Shown here: positions 36,582 to 46,653 of the stretch, in pieces
Layout: each line of letters starts with the position of its first letter
Position numbering within the stretch: the stretch's first letter is position 1
Source: Sphingobacteriales bacterium
GTDB lineage: Bacteria > Bacteroidota > Bacteroidia > Chitinophagales > Chitinophagaceae
Assembly: GCA_027484425.1 (NCBI GenBank)
Contig: JAIXSZ010000063.1
Location: 62,001-126,000 of the forward strand
Direction: 5' to 3'
DNA: 64,000 nucleotides
Made by a program: the position numbers and the translations under genes
Notes under the pieces: model-generated
What the model was told of the DNA's origin: nothing
Databases searched by the model: none
Seen by the model: only the letters and a program-made list of their open reading frames with translations

Positions 36582-37463
36582 ATGTCAGGTCAACTTAAAG
36601 AGGTACGTAACCGAATAAAGTCAGTATCGTCTACACAGCAAATAACCAAAGCTATGAAGATGGTGAGTGCAGCAAAGCTACGCCGTGCTCAGGACGCCAT
36701 TTTACAAATGCGTCCTTACTCGCGCAAATTGCAGGATATGCTCAGCAACATAGTTAGTGCTGCTTCGTCAGATGTTAGTTTGCCCCTCGCAGAGGTTCGT
36801 CCGCTGGAACGCATATTATTCATAACAGTTACCAGCGATCGTGGTCTTTGTGGTGCATATAATGCTAATGTTATCAAACTTACCCGTCAAATAATCGAGA
36901 CCAAGTACCCTTCACAGTTGGCAAAAGGTAACGTGACCATATTGCCAATCGGCAAAAAAGGATATGAGTTCTTTCAGCGTAATAATTTTAAATTAGTGGA
37001 TAACTTCTGGGATATTTTCTCAGATTTGTCATTTGAAAACGTGCGTAGAGCTGCTCAGTATGCACAGCAAGCATTCTTAAATAAAGAGTACGATCACATA
37101 GAAATAGTGTACAGCCAGTTTAAAAATGCTGCTACTCAAAATTTCGTATCTGAGCAATATTTGCCCATACCACGTGTAGAGCAGTCTAATAAGAAAATGA
37201 ATGTAGATTTCATTTTCGAACCATCAATGGAAGAATTATTGCTGGAGCTGATGCCAAAAATCCTAAATACTCAGGTGTTCAAGTCGGTACTGGATGCCAA
37301 TGCATCAGAGCATGGTGCTCGTATGACCGCTATGGATAAAGCCAGCGAAAATGCCAATGAACTGTTGAAGTCACTGAAGATTAGCTACAATCGTGCTCGC
37401 CAGGCAGCCATTACTACTGAGCTTACAGAGATTGTTAGTGGTGCTGCAGCGTTGCAGGGCTAG
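36582..37463 (+). CDS. atpG: ATP synthase F1 subunit gamma
   Basis: Central rotor shaft of the F1Fo ATP synthase. The 293-residue product starts MSGQLKEVRNRIKSV. It has the N-terminal helix ITKAMKMVSAAKLRRAQ and the C-terminal helix MDKASENANELLKSLKISYNRARQ, which together form the coiled shaft. The frame runs 16 codons upstream without similarity. No other atp gene is next to it. TAATTTTG at 36538-36545 could be the -7 element of its own promoter, and a strong terminator follows, so it appears to be a single-gene unit. Confidence 0.95.
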   Translation: MSGQLKEVRNRIKSVSSTQQITKAMKMVSAAKLRRAQDAILQMRPYSRKLQDMLSNIVSAASSDVSLPLAEVRPLERILFITVTSDRGLCGAYNANVIKLTRQIIETKYPSQLAKGNVTILPIGKKGYEFFQRNNFKLVDNFWDIFSDLSFENVRRAAQYAQQAFLNKEYDHIEIVYSQFKNAATQNFVSEQYLPIPRVEQSNKKMNVDFIFEPSMEELLLELMPKILNTQVFKSVLDANASEHGARMTAMDKASENANELLKSLKISYNRARQAAITTELTEIVSGAAALQG

Positions 37464-37493
37464 TACCTACAACATTTTTACACAATATTTCTT

Positions 37494-37525
37494 AAAACAT
37501 CTTCATGCGTGCATGGAGATGTTTT
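37494..37525 (+). terminator. Rho-independent terminator of atpG
   Basis: Arms of 15 nt (37494-37508 and 37511-37525) pair with one G-T wobble around a 2-nt loop and are followed by CTTATTTTTATC. It lies 30 bp past the atpG stop. It covers the upstream ATG (37505) of the next frame, which supports the later start at 37550. Confidence 0.8.
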
Positions 37526-37549
37526 CTTATTTTTATCAAAAGTTTTTTT

Positions 37550-39427
37550 ATGCGCAGTTTTTACTTTTTAGGGCTTGTAGCGTTGTTTACTTCTCATTTT
37601 GCACAGGCTCAGCAGGCACGGGTTACTCGACATCAGGCTACATTGCAGGGCACTACCGCTCTACGCAATGCTGATGATAAGTATAATGCTAGTGTTATAA
37701 ATCTTGAGGCACCAGATGTGGAGCATAATGCAGATAAAAAGAAGCTAAAAGAAATAAAAGAGAAAATGCAGCAATTGTATCCCCGAAAGGCATCTGCTGT
37801 TCAACAAAAGAAAACTTCCGCTGTTATGCAGCCTGCAGTGTCTATTGGGTTTATAGCCGATTCGCTTTCAGGTATACCACCAGATAACTATTGCGCAGTA
37901 AGTAATGGCAATAAAGCTGTTGCTGTTATGAACTCTAACATTGCTACACACGATGCCACAACAGGTGCTTATGAGTATCGCAAAAGCCTGATCGCATATA
38001 GTGCTGCTGTAGGTCTCAATAATGCTGGTGTTGGTGGTGGCGTGAATTATCGTTTCGACCCCAAAGTTATTTACGACCCAGAAGCTGATAGATTTATTTC
38101 TGTAATGCTCAATAGTACAAACCAATTTAATTGGATAGTAGTTGGTTTTTCAAAAACGAACGATCCCTCTGGTGATTGGAATTTCTACAAGTTTTATGGC
38201 GACATATTTGCCGACACTACATGGTTTGATTACCCTGCCATTTCTATTACCAAGAATGAATTTTTCCTTACCGGTAACCAAATCAAATACAATGAAAGCT
38301 GGCAGGCTGGATTCAAGCAAACGCTTATATACCAGATTCGCAAAGAAGAGGGTTATAATGGCGACAGCTTGCTAACCTACCAAATATGGGATAATATTAA
38401 GTTCAATAATCGATATCTAAGATGTTTATATCCCCTTAAGCCCGGCGCCGCACTGGAAGAAAAAGAGCAGTATTTTTTGTCTAACCGAAACTTTGATATG
38501 TCTAACGACTCCTTATTTTTGGTTAAAGTTCCGGATACTATAGGCAGTGCAGATACTGTACTGACTATTACTCCGCTTATATCATCGTTGCCATACGGTG
38601 TGCCCCCAAACGCGCTGCAGCCCGATACCACCAAAGACCTAGCCACAAATGATGGCAGGGTTTTAGGTGGTTTTGTTAAGGGCGATGAGTTACAGTTTGT
38701 AAGCACTACCACCAATGCTGCCAATGGAGCATCTGCTATTTATCATGGCGTTATTTCCAATTTTCGTAGTGCACCTACGGTTAGCGCTCAGCTCATCAGT
38801 ATTGATACGCTCGATTTTGGTTACCCCAATATCTCTTACACGGGCAATGTTGGTGGGCTCAACACTTCTATCATAACTTACGAATTCTCTGGCAGGCGTA
38901 CATTCCCCGGCTATGGTGCTGTGTTTTGCGACGGTGCAGGTTACTCTGATATGCTCAAGATAAAAACTGGTGATAATAGCATCAAGTTACTATCTGGTCG
39001 CGAGCAACGCTGGGGCGATTACAGTGGATCTCAGCCAGACTGGGACTCGCCTGGAGCAATATGGGTAGAGGGAATATTTGGTAGAAAAGACTTCAGATAC
39101 GGCAACTATATGGCGCGTCTTACAGCACCTCATTTCACTGGTGTGGACGATGCTCCTATTGTCAAGTCACCGGCATCAGTTGTGTATCCAGCTCCAGCAT
39201 GGGAATATGTCAATTTCGAATTCACAGTTGCAGATGCTCAGAATTTCAGCTTTATAATTTATGATATGTCGGGCCGTGTGGTAGACCAAGTGTTATCTAC
39301 TCAGTGCAAAAAGGGCAAAAACATTATCCAATTTAATGTGGCACCATTGGCGCCTGGTACCTATATGTTACAGGCAGTAGGCAGTAAAGGAGAGCAAATA
39401 CCTGTACACAAATTGGTGCGCAAGTAA
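37550..39427 (+). CDS. T9SS type A sorting domain protein, secreted
   Basis: A 625-residue protein from the ATG at 37550, with a signal peptide (hydrophobic YFLGLVALFTSHFA, ending QAQ). A charged segment (about 35-85) precedes a large beta-rich domain with FRFDPKVIYDPEADRFISVM, a pattern seen in secreted beta-propeller-like Bacteroidota proteins, and W-G-D-Y motifs near residue 490. The last 85 residues are a type A sorting domain: YPAPAWEYVNFEF, YDMSGRVVDQVL, LAPGTYMLQ and a basic HKLVRK end. It is therefore a T9SS cargo. The start at 37505 lies in the atpG terminator and is rejected. Substrate unknown. Confidence 0.82.
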   Translation: MRSFYFLGLVALFTSHFAQAQQARVTRHQATLQGTTALRNADDKYNASVINLEAPDVEHNADKKKLKEIKEKMQQLYPRKASAVQQKKTSAVMQPAVSIGFIADSLSGIPPDNYCAVSNGNKAVAVMNSNIATHDATTGAYEYRKSLIAYSAAVGLNNAGVGGGVNYRFDPKVIYDPEADRFISVMLNSTNQFNWIVVGFSKTNDPSGDWNFYKFYGDIFADTTWFDYPAISITKNEFFLTGNQIKYNESWQAGFKQTLIYQIRKEEGYNGDSLLTYQIWDNIKFNNRYLRCLYPLKPGAALEEKEQYFLSNRNFDMSNDSLFLVKVPDTIGSADTVLTITPLISSLPYGVPPNALQPDTTKDLATNDGRVLGGFVKGDELQFVSTTTNAANGASAIYHGVISNFRSAPTVSAQLISIDTLDFGYPNISYTGNVGGLNTSIITYEFSGRRTFPGYGAVFCDGAGYSDMLKIKTGDNSIKLLSGREQRWGDYSGSQPDWDSPGAIWVEGIFGRKDFRYGNYMARLTAPHFTGVDDAPIVKSPASVVYPAPAWEYVNFEFTVADAQNFSFIIYDMSGRVVDQVLSTQCKKGKNIIQFNVAPLAPGTYMLQAVGSKGEQIPVHKLVRK

Positions 39428-39481
39428 ACCAAGCAATGTATAGTATCGATGTTTACCTGTCACTAATTTTTATAAACAATA

Positions 39482-40726
39482 ATGCAGTTATTTTTCAACG
39501 TAATACTTGCCTTTCGTGCCATCCGCAACAATAAGTTGAGGTCCATCCTCACGATAGCCATTATAGGTTTAGGTATAATGGCATTGGTAGGCATTCTTAC
39601 CGCCATTGAGGTGATGAAGGCGAGTGTCTACAGTAACTTCAGTAGTATGGGGGTGAATACCTTTCAGATAACTAGCGACGTGCTTAAGAAAAAGCGACAC
39701 AGAGGTGGTGGGGTTAATGTGACAGTGGTAGACGGGCGGGCTATTAGTTTTGAAGATGCAAAAACATTCAAAGAGCGGTTCGAATTTCCTTCCCAAATTG
39801 GGTTGTCTGTAAGTGGTACCGGAAATGCCACCATCAACTACAAATCCAACAAAACCAACCCCAATGTGCGTGTCACTGGTGTAGATGAAGCTTATCTTTC
39901 GGTTACTGATACCAAGCTGGAGGCAGGTCGGAATTTCTCCACTTCTGAGGTTTATTCTGGTGGTTATGTGTGTTTGTTAGGAAGCGGTGTAGCCAAAAAG
40001 CTGTTCAAAGGCAAAAATCAAGAAGCTATAAACGAGATAGTATCGGTAGGCAATGTAAAGTGTCGGGTGGTGGGTATTATGGAGTCGAAGGGGGGGAGTA
40101 TGATGATGGATGGCGACAATAAAGTACTTATTCCACTCAATACAGCACGTGCATTGTTTGGTGGTAATAATTCTTACCTTATTAGTGTCAAAGTACCCGA
40201 TGTTCACATCAAAGATATAGCCGGCGAAGAGGCAGAAGGCTCTTTCAGAGTAGTACGCAAATTGCCACTTGGTACCGAAAACAACTTTACAATTTCCCAA
40301 AATAATGACCTCGTTGAAAAAGTGATGGATAGTATTGTATACATCAGGTATTCGGCCATTATCATCGGTATCATTACATTATTGGGCTCCGTGATAGGGT
40401 TAATGAACATCATGCTGGTATCTGTAGCCGAGCGTACTCGCGAGATAGGTGTCAGTAAGGCGCTGGGGGCTCGTTCATCTACCATCAAGCAGCAATTCCT
40501 TACCGAGTCTGTACTTATTAGTCTACTGGGTGGTATCAGTGGCATCATACTAGGTATGCTCCTAGGCAACCTTGTCGGTATCTTTTTCGGTACAGGCTTT
40601 GTAGTGCCTTGGTTGTGGATAGCTATGGGCGTCAGCATTTGTTTGCTAGTGGGCGTTATATCAGGTATTTATCCCGCTATCAAGGCTTCTCGCCTCGACC
40701 CTATTGTGGCGCTGAGGTATGAGTAG
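39482..40726 (+). CDS. MacB/FtsX-like ABC transporter permease
   Basis: A 414-residue inner-membrane permease. One N-terminal membrane helix (about 20-45, [20 protein letters not shown]) is followed by a periplasmic MacB-type core (about 50-270) and three C-terminal helices. The motif [18 protein letters not shown] between helices 2 and 3 and the closing [18 protein letters not shown] are hallmarks of the MacB/LolC family. Such proteins couple an ATPase to mechanical work on periplasmic substrates such as lipoproteins or efflux partners. No ATPase gene is adjacent, so its partner must be encoded elsewhere. Confidence 0.88.
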   Translation: MQLFFNVILAFRAIRNNKLRSILTIAIIGLGIMALVGILTAIEVMKASVYSNFSSMGVNTFQITSDVLKKKRHRGGGVNVTVVDGRAISFEDAKTFKERFEFPSQIGLSVSGTGNATINYKSNKTNPNVRVTGVDEAYLSVTDTKLEAGRNFSTSEVYSGGYVCLLGSGVAKKLFKGKNQEAINEIVSVGNVKCRVVGIMESKGGSMMMDGDNKVLIPLNTARALFGGNNSYLISVKVPDVHIKDIAGEEAEGSFRVVRKLPLGTENNFTISQNNDLVEKVMDSIVYIRYSAIIIGIITLLGSVIGLMNIMLVSVAERTREIGVSKALGARSSTIKQQFLTESVLISLLGGISGIILGMLLGNLVGIFFGTGFVVPWLWIAMGVSICLLVGVISGIYPAIKASRLDPIVALRYE

Positions 40727-40781
40727 GGTGGGGTATATTTAATTCATGTACTTCTTATGAAGTGAGAAAAGTAATTATTAG

Positions 40782-41093
40782 CTATGCCGCAGGTTTCCAA
40801 AAAACCTTTATACCATCTACAGAGACTAAGTCCTTTGCTTGCGCTAGATCATAATTACTCTGTACCCTTAGCCAGAACTCAGGTGTGGTATTTTGGAATG
40901 CTGCTGCAAGCTTAATGGCCATTTCAGTTGACACTGATTGCTTGCCATTTATTATGGCTGAGAGTGTCTTTCGTGTTGTGTGCAGGCCTTCTGCAATTTC
41001 TTGTATCGTCAGGGTTTTTCCTGTTTCTTCCCTTAGTGCTTCTATTGTTTCTTTTATCAGCTCTCCTGGGTGTGCTGGGTGGTACATAGCCAT
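40782..41093 (-). CDS. higA: HigA-type antitoxin (XRE family)
   Basis: A 103-residue helix-turn-helix protein. It starts with the HigA signature MYHPAHPGELIKET and continues with the HTH LTIQEIAEGLHTTRKTLSAI (about 28-47), NGKQSVSTEMAIKLAAAF and the C-terminal FWLRVQSNYDLAQAK. It neutralises the toxin encoded immediately upstream and represses the operon. It starts 10 bp after the toxin stop: toxin first, antitoxin second, the usual hig order. Confidence 0.92.
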   Translation of the reverse strand: MAMYHPAHPGELIKETIEALREETGKTLTIQEIAEGLHTTRKTLSAIINGKQSVSTEMAIKLAAAFQNTTPEFWLRVQSNYDLAQAKDLVSVDGIKVFWKPAA

Positions 41094-41103
41094 AAGTCGT
41101 TTA

Positions 41104-41382
41104 TTAATGGTAATCTAAATAGTCTACATTACATACATTCTCTCCTTCAAAACTGAAGATGATACGATAATTTCCATTCACTTTTACAGACCAAAAATCT
41201 TTCAAGTTTCCCGAGAGTTTATGAAGGTCATAACCAGGTACTTGCATCTCTTCGTGACTCCTGCAAGCATCTAGCCTTGTGAGTATCAGCCTTATCTTAG
41301 CTACATGTTTAGGTTGCAATTTTGATGCATTCCCGCTATCATAATATAGCTTTAGTCCTTTATGGCGAAAACTGATAATCAC
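41104..41382 (-). CDS. higB: HigB-type toxin (RelE superfamily mRNA interferase)
   Basis: A 92-residue protein with the HigB layout: FRHKGLKLYYDSG start, LTRLDACRSHEEM, then DLHKLSGNLKDFWSVKVNGNYRIIFSFEGENV with the catalytic basic and aromatic residues of ribosome-dependent mRNA cleavage. The start is a GTG at 41382. It forms a bicistronic unit with the HigA antitoxin. Both genes appear intact. Confidence 0.9.
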   Translation of the reverse strand: MIISFRHKGLKLYYDSGNASKLQPKHVAKIRLILTRLDACRSHEEMQVPGYDLHKLSGNLKDFWSVKVNGNYRIIFSFEGENVCNVDYLDYH

Positions 41383-41643
41383 AACGCAAATGTAACGCGC
41401 AACGTGACAAGTTTAAAATATTTTATTTGCCACATTCTCTGGTGGTTATCTTGCTCGTGTATATAATAGGTCTTATTGCTTTTTGAAAGTGACCCCTAAA
41501 GACATTTCGCAAAGAACAAGTATTAAAAACATACTGCACAATTGATGCTATTAATTGCATGCAAAATCAATTTTGATCACCTTTGCAAGTAAAGAATAAG
41601 TGGGTAAAAGCATTTAATATGTATAAATGAGATAGTAGAACAT

Positions 41644-42099
41644 ATGTACACCAAACAAGAAGAATCAAAACAAAAACAAGCATTCTGGACTGCTTTCGGT
41701 CAGTACATGAAGCCTATTCTTTCTGCCGACTGTGAGTCTGTAAACTGGATAAACTACAAAACAGGAATTCCCGGCATTTACTTCCGTATGAATGCTGGTC
41801 ATAAGCAAGCATCTATTGCCATAGAACTCACACATTCAGACATTGACCTACAAGCATCTTTTTATGAACAGCTGCATGGGCTAAAGCAGGTGTTGCACGA
41901 AACCTTAGGCGAAGAATGGCAATGGCAAGCACTTACCAAAGACGAATATGGAAAAACTATAAGCCGCATCACTACACAGATACACGATGTAAACATAGCC
42001 CGACAAGAAGACTGGCCGCTACTCATTACGTTTTTCAAGCAGCGTATTATAGCGCTTGATTCCTTTTGGAGTATGGCTAAATATAGTTTTGAGCGTTAA
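41644..42099 (+). CDS. DUF4268 domain protein
   Basis: A 151-residue cytoplasmic protein that matches the DUF4268 pattern: QAFWTAFGQYMKPILSA, INYKTGIPGIYFRMNA, the ELTHSDIDLQASFYEQL block and RQEDWPLLITFFKQRIIALDSFW at the end. The domain is often fused to nucleases or found alone in defence-like neighbourhoods, and its activity is unknown. It stands alone with 261 bp of AT-rich sequence upstream that separates it from the HigBA pair. Confidence 0.82.
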   Translation: MYTKQEESKQKQAFWTAFGQYMKPILSADCESVNWINYKTGIPGIYFRMNAGHKQASIAIELTHSDIDLQASFYEQLHGLKQVLHETLGEEWQWQALTKDEYGKTISRITTQIHDVNIARQEDWPLLITFFKQRIIALDSFWSMAKYSFER

Positions 42100-42203
42100 A
42101 GTTGACATAAATCCATTACTCATTTTCCTGCAAACACAAACCATTTTACATTTTACAAACAATGTAAAATCACGCTGAAAGTTATTTGGACGAAGTTGCT
42201 AAT

Positions 42204-42971
42204 TTATAGACGTACAATATCGGCACCTTGTCTCAGAAGTTCTTTTTCCCCTTTCAAGATATGCAGGTATGCATCAGGGGAGTTTGCAGTGCCAAGTATA
42301 ACTATGTTGCAGGTATAGGTATAGCCATTATTTGTGAAAGTATAATGGTGATTGCCCCCCGAACCGTCATGTTCAACCTCTCCGTTGTTTATTACAAGGT
42401 CAGGTGTGTCACTCATTTTTTTATTTTTATTCCATGACACGTACCGATATTTCCCATTTGCCAATTCGTCAATTCGAATACGGTATTTTTTTGTTTCTAG
42501 TATATGCACAGGTTCTTTGTACTTCCTAATAGATTCGTGTAGTAAGTTTCTTTCTGTAACTATTATGTTTTGTTTCATCTTGCGTTCCAGAGCAGACTGA
42601 TAATTGATAGTTATTAGCCTGCCATCATCGTCGAGCCATACCACACCATTTAGTAACATAATACCTCGCCACCCTACACGTCCCCAATCATCTTTGGGGG
42701 ATGAGTTAGAAATCAGTTTCACTAAGCTGTCATCAAATACTTCCTTGTATCTCCTTCCAAGTTCTTTTCTATTTTTTAAATCAGGAATTGGGTATTCTCT
42801 TTTAAAAGGAAAAGAAATCATTTTAGCTATCTTGTTAGTGTCGTGTTGTTTCACAGCAGATATGAAATTTCTTACCACTTTATTTACATTGATAGAATCG
42901 TAAATGTCTTGTTGAGCAATACAATTGCTATTTAATAGTGCTACAAATAAAAATAGAATCAGTGTTTTCAT
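42204..42971 (-). CDS. Secreted protein of unknown function
   Basis: A 255-residue protein with a signal peptide (1-19, ending CIAQ). The N-terminal half (INVNKVVRNFISAVKQHDTNKIAKMISFPF) resembles the start of NTF2-like secreted domains. The C-terminal half is beta-rich, with FTNNGYTYTCNIVILGT and LHILKGEKELLRQ. No catalytic motif was recognised. It is alone, with a T9SS gene upstream on the same strand and 183 bp away. Confidence 0.6.
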   Translation of the reverse strand: MKTLILFLFVALLNSNCIAQQDIYDSINVNKVVRNFISAVKQHDTNKIAKMISFPFKREYPIPDLKNRKELGRRYKEVFDDSLVKLISNSSPKDDWGRVGWRGIMLLNGVVWLDDDGRLITINYQSALERKMKQNIIVTERNLLHESIRKYKEPVHILETKKYRIRIDELANGKYRYVSWNKNKKMSDTPDLVINNGEVEHDGSGGNHHYTFTNNGYTYTCNIVILGTANSPDAYLHILKGEKELLRQGADIVRL

Positions 42972-43105
42972 TTTAAGTATTGCTTCTTGGGTGGTACTCT
43001 GTGTATGCTGGTTTTGAAAAAGAAGAATTCAAAACTAGCAATAAATATTATGTATTTACTGCATCAACCCTTGGTAATATTTTGACTGCAAAATTGGACA
43101 AAAAA

Positions 43106-43128
43106 AGGAGCTGCGTGTAGCAGCTCCT
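43106..43128 (-). terminator. Rho-independent terminator of the 43154-45538 gene
   Basis: Arms AGGAGCTGC and GCAGCTCCT (43106-43114 and 43120-43128) with a 5-nt loop, followed on the minus strand by a run of at least seven T. It lies 26 bp past the stop codon. Confidence 0.9.
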
Positions 43129-43153
43129 CAAGTTGATGACCTAATCAGTTATT

Positions 43154-45538
43154 CTATTCTTTCACAAACTTCTTTACAACACTACCTGTTTCCCCTTTTA
43201 GACTTACAAAATAGAAGCCAGGAGCCAGCTTACTTACATCTACCTTAGTAATACTATTGTTAACCTTCTCTTGTACAAGTACCTGTCCTATGCTATTGGT
43301 TACGGTATAGGAACTAAAAGATTCTTTTTCGGTTTTTATTGTTAGTTCACTAGAAGCAGGGTTAGGATAAAGTTCCACCTTATTGTGTTTATCTATATTA
43401 TTAGTCGATACCGACGGTATACCTATAGTGTTGGTTGCAGTATTAGTCATTATTACTTCATTATCATCAAAGTATATTCCAACCCTGTTGGGTATTAAAG
43501 TACCATCAGGTAGGCCTGTTTTAGTTTTGATATTAAAAATCAACATGCCATCACACAAACCATGGTGTGAACTATCTAACAATTTAATGTTAGGGAAATC
43601 AAATTTTATGATGTTAAGCCCACTTTCTTTTTTTACAGCTATATCCATTTCGGCTGATGCCATTTCTAAACGGAATGTGCTCATATCAAGATAATCTGAG
43701 ACGGTATCTAAAACATAAATGTTGTGTGCAGTATCATTGCCCGTGTTCTCAAATCTGATCGTGTATTGCAATTGTGTACCTGATAAGATAAAGCCGGCAG
43801 GCGAAACGGCAATATCATTAGGATCGAATGACGACTTAACTGTATCTTCTCTTATGATGTGGTTATTATCTACATTAGAGTCTCCTGATGTAGGCAGTAT
43901 CATGTAATCAGTGTTGATTGCATCGCCGGGTACAAGCCATGTTCCAGGTACTTCAAGTTGCACATGTATACTGGTTGGAGCAGCTGTGGTGCAGGTAATC
44001 GGGCTCAAATTCCATGTTGCTATATTTCCTACTACAGATGCAGGTGCTGGCACAGAAGAATAAAAATCGTACTGTGTGCCAAAATCCATAGATAATTGTG
44101 GGCTTACAGTTGTGTTATAATAATTGTCTACATAAATTATAGTTGACATAGTATGTCTGCCGCATCTGTTAGAGACATGCCCTGTTAGGTCAAAGCTTCC
44201 CGGTGCGCCACCTTCTACTCCAAACCACTTGCGTGTGTATGTATTTGTATAGCTAGTTATTGTGTCATAGATGATGCCACTTGCAGGGCAGGTTAACACG
44301 ATGCCATTAGGCTTAGACACTATTCTGAAGGAATAAACGGTGCCTGGAGGGCCGTATGCCTTGTAATACAAACCACTGCTTGCCGGCAACGTATCTATTG
44401 GTATGCTGTTAGAGTCTACTCTGATAGTAAGTGAGTTGTGATTATACCAATCCCCAGCATCATAAATGCAATTGCTATTATTGTCATTGAATATTTTGAT
44501 GGGTATAGTTCTGCAAAAATTGTATTCGTATGAAAATAGCACTGAGTCTATAGGCGTAGTGCCACTGTAAAGAATTTGTTTTACGGTATACGTGCCAGGG
44601 TATGCATACGTATGCGGGAAATGTGCTGATGAACCAGTACCTAAAGCCAAGTTGCTGAATGTGCCATCACCATAATAGGTAGTTATGTTATAGGCAGTCC
44701 CGCCACATGTATTGATGAAAAAGTCTGGTCCATTACATGTAGTGTCAGGCGGATTTATTACATAGTGGTTTGTTATTCCACTTCTTACAATAGTCGGTGC
44801 GCCAAAATTAGATAGTGTACACCCCAATAAACTGTAAGTAAGAATAACAGTCCCAGCAGATATTGGAGTAATTATACCGCTGGTTGCGTCAATTGTGGCT
44901 ACCGAGGGGGCTGATCCTGACCATGTTCCGCCTGAGGGTGTACCAGAAGCTGTAGCAGTACCGCTACTTAAGCAAATATCGGGTGGCATATACACCACCA
45001 CTATAGGATTTACAGTTACACTCCGTGTGGCAGTACAGCCAGTAGGCAGCGAATATGTAATAACATCAGCACCACATGCACTTGCACAACCCGGCAAATG
45101 GTACAACGATCCTGTAGTAGCAGAAATAGAATCAAATGCGGTACCACCACATGACCAAACACCTCCAGGTGTTGCATTTGCATAGGTAACGTATATATCA
45201 TAGTTACACAGTGCTGGTGGTCCTACAATGGGCGCAGGCGATGGGTTGACAGCTACAGAATGATACACAGCATCTGCTCCCAATGTATATGTTACCGTTA
45301 ACGTACCTGTGGTGCCCACACTTGCAGCAGCAAACACCGCTGTGCTAGTTGTGCCTGTTGTCCAGCTAATAGTACCCAGTGTTGTTGTAGATAATGACCA
45401 TGTTCCACCTGGGGTAGCGTTAGTCATTACAAGGCTATTGCCACCACATACCGAACTTCCACCGGTAATGGGAGTTAGGGCAGCAAATGAAATCAATGAA
45501 AATAGGACCGCTAAAACTGTTAGTATACTTTTTCTCAT
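43154..45538 (-). CDS. T9SS type A protein with giant-type Ig repeats and DUF7619-like domain
   Basis: A 794-residue secreted protein with a signal peptide (1-18, ending SFAAL). Residues about 20-230 hold three diverged copies of the repeat found in the giant protein (SSVCGGNSLVMTNATPGGTW, then PALCNYDIYV and PDICLSSGTA, each ending near TGC or LGC and VNP). A PKD-like region follows, then SFDPNDIAVSPAGFI with the long beta domain typical of DUF7619, and a type A sorting domain ending VVKKFVKE. It is exported by the T9SS. The shared module links it to the giant gene 7 kb away. Confidence 0.85.
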   Translation of the reverse strand: MRKSILTVLAVLFSLISFAALTPITGGSSVCGGNSLVMTNATPGGTWSLSTTTLGTISWTTGTTSTAVFAAASVGTTGTLTVTYTLGADAVYHSVAVNPSPAPIVGPPALCNYDIYVTYANATPGGVWSCGGTAFDSISATTGSLYHLPGCASACGADVITYSLPTGCTATRSVTVNPIVVVYMPPDICLSSGTATASGTPSGGTWSGSAPSVATIDATSGIITPISAGTVILTYSLLGCTLSNFGAPTIVRSGITNHYVINPPDTTCNGPDFFINTCGGTAYNITTYYGDGTFSNLALGTGSSAHFPHTYAYPGTYTVKQILYSGTTPIDSVLFSYEYNFCRTIPIKIFNDNNSNCIYDAGDWYNHNSLTIRVDSNSIPIDTLPASSGLYYKAYGPPGTVYSFRIVSKPNGIVLTCPASGIIYDTITSYTNTYTRKWFGVEGGAPGSFDLTGHVSNRCGRHTMSTIIYVDNYYNTTVSPQLSMDFGTQYDFYSSVPAPASVVGNIATWNLSPITCTTAAPTSIHVQLEVPGTWLVPGDAINTDYMILPTSGDSNVDNNHIIREDTVKSSFDPNDIAVSPAGFILSGTQLQYTIRFENTGNDTAHNIYVLDTVSDYLDMSTFRLEMASAEMDIAVKKESGLNIIKFDFPNIKLLDSSHHGLCDGMLIFNIKTKTGLPDGTLIPNRVGIYFDDNEVIMTNTATNTIGIPSVSTNNIDKHNKVELYPNPASSELTIKTEKESFSSYTVTNSIGQVLVQEKVNNSITKVDVSKLAPGFYFVSLKGETGSVVKKFVKE

Positions 45539-45749
45539 GATTACATTTTTATGCAGTTAGAATTATCTTTCAGTTATAAAGACATACGACATTAGAAATT
45601 AGTTGGTTTAAGATTAGAATTAATCGCTAATTTCTAATGTCTCTTGTTCTTGTCACATGCTAATGTAGGTAGATTTGCTGTTTAGAGCCCCCCTAAATTT
45701 CCCCAAACCCATCATCAATATTTCCTTACTTTTGATTTTCCTTATTCCA

Positions 45750-46646
45750 TTGAGCAACATACTGTCCATACAAAATTTGTCAAAAAGTTATGGTGCCATA
45801 CAGGCACTGAAGGGTGTTTCGTTTGATGTGCCTGAGGGTAGCGTGTATGGTGTGCTGGGTCCTAATGGTAGCGGCAAAACCACCCTCCTAGGCATTCTTT
45901 TGAATGTGCTACTGGCCGATGCTGGTTCGTACAGCTGGTTTGGCGGTATGCCACCAGATGATGCCCGCCGCCAAATCGGCTCGTTGTTGGAGACACCTAA
46001 CTTTTACCATTACATGTCGGCTTACAACAATCTCGAGATCACCGCTTCGCTTCGTGGTCGTGGCTTAGACGCTCGAGATAGTGTGCTGCAACAAGTGGGG
46101 CTCTTTGAGCGCAGGCATAGTAAATTTCAGGAGTTTTCACTAGGCATGAAGCAGCGTTTGGCTATAGGTGCTGCTCTTTTGGGTAATCCTAAAGTACTGG
46201 TGCTGGACGAACCTACCAATGGCCTCGACCCTGCAGGTATAGCTGAAATTCGGCAGCTTATCCGCACCCTCAGTAGCCAAGGTATAACCGTCATCATAGC
46301 CAGTCACCTGCTCGATGAGGTGGAAAAAGTATGTACGCATGTTGCAATACTTAAGCAAGGCAACTTGCTGCTGCATGGTCCTGTAGATGAGGTGCTGCGC
46401 CAAGAAGATTGGATAGAACTTCGCACTGACAATATGGCTGCCCTGCAGCAGGCACTGCTTACCTTGCCAGGTACTGTTGCGCCTTCGTTCAGGATAGTAG
46501 ATGGTCTCTTGCAGCTCACTGGCACCCAAGGCATTACTCCTGCTATGGTCAATGAGCATTGCATGGCACAGGGTGTAGTGCTTACGCACCTTGTTCTCAG
46601 AAAGAAAAGCCTTGAAACCAGATTTATGGAACTCATCAATAAGTAA
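45750..46646 (+). CDS. ABC transporter ATP-binding protein
   Basis: ATPase of an ABC-2 type exporter. The start chosen is the TTG at 45750, giving 298 residues beginning MSNILSIQNLSKSYG; the frame's extra 25 upstream codons contain a hydrophobic stretch foreign to the family. Motifs: Walker A GPNGSGKTTLL (about 37-47), signature FSLGMKQRLAIG (about 130), Walker B VLVLDEPTNGLDP (about 150) and the switch His in VIIASHLLDEV. TACTTTTG at 45727-45734 lies just upstream. It forms a two-gene unit with the permease gene that starts 8 bp after its stop. Confidence 0.9.
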   Translation: MSNILSIQNLSKSYGAIQALKGVSFDVPEGSVYGVLGPNGSGKTTLLGILLNVLLADAGSYSWFGGMPPDDARRQIGSLLETPNFYHYMSAYNNLEITASLRGRGLDARDSVLQQVGLFERRHSKFQEFSLGMKQRLAIGAALLGNPKVLVLDEPTNGLDPAGIAEIRQLIRTLSSQGITVIIASHLLDEVEKVCTHVAILKQGNLLLHGPVDEVLRQEDWIELRTDNMAALQQALLTLPGTVAPSFRIVDGLLQLTGTQGITPAMVNEHCMAQGVVLTHLVLRKKSLETRFMELINK

Positions 46647-46653
46647 CCCCCTT

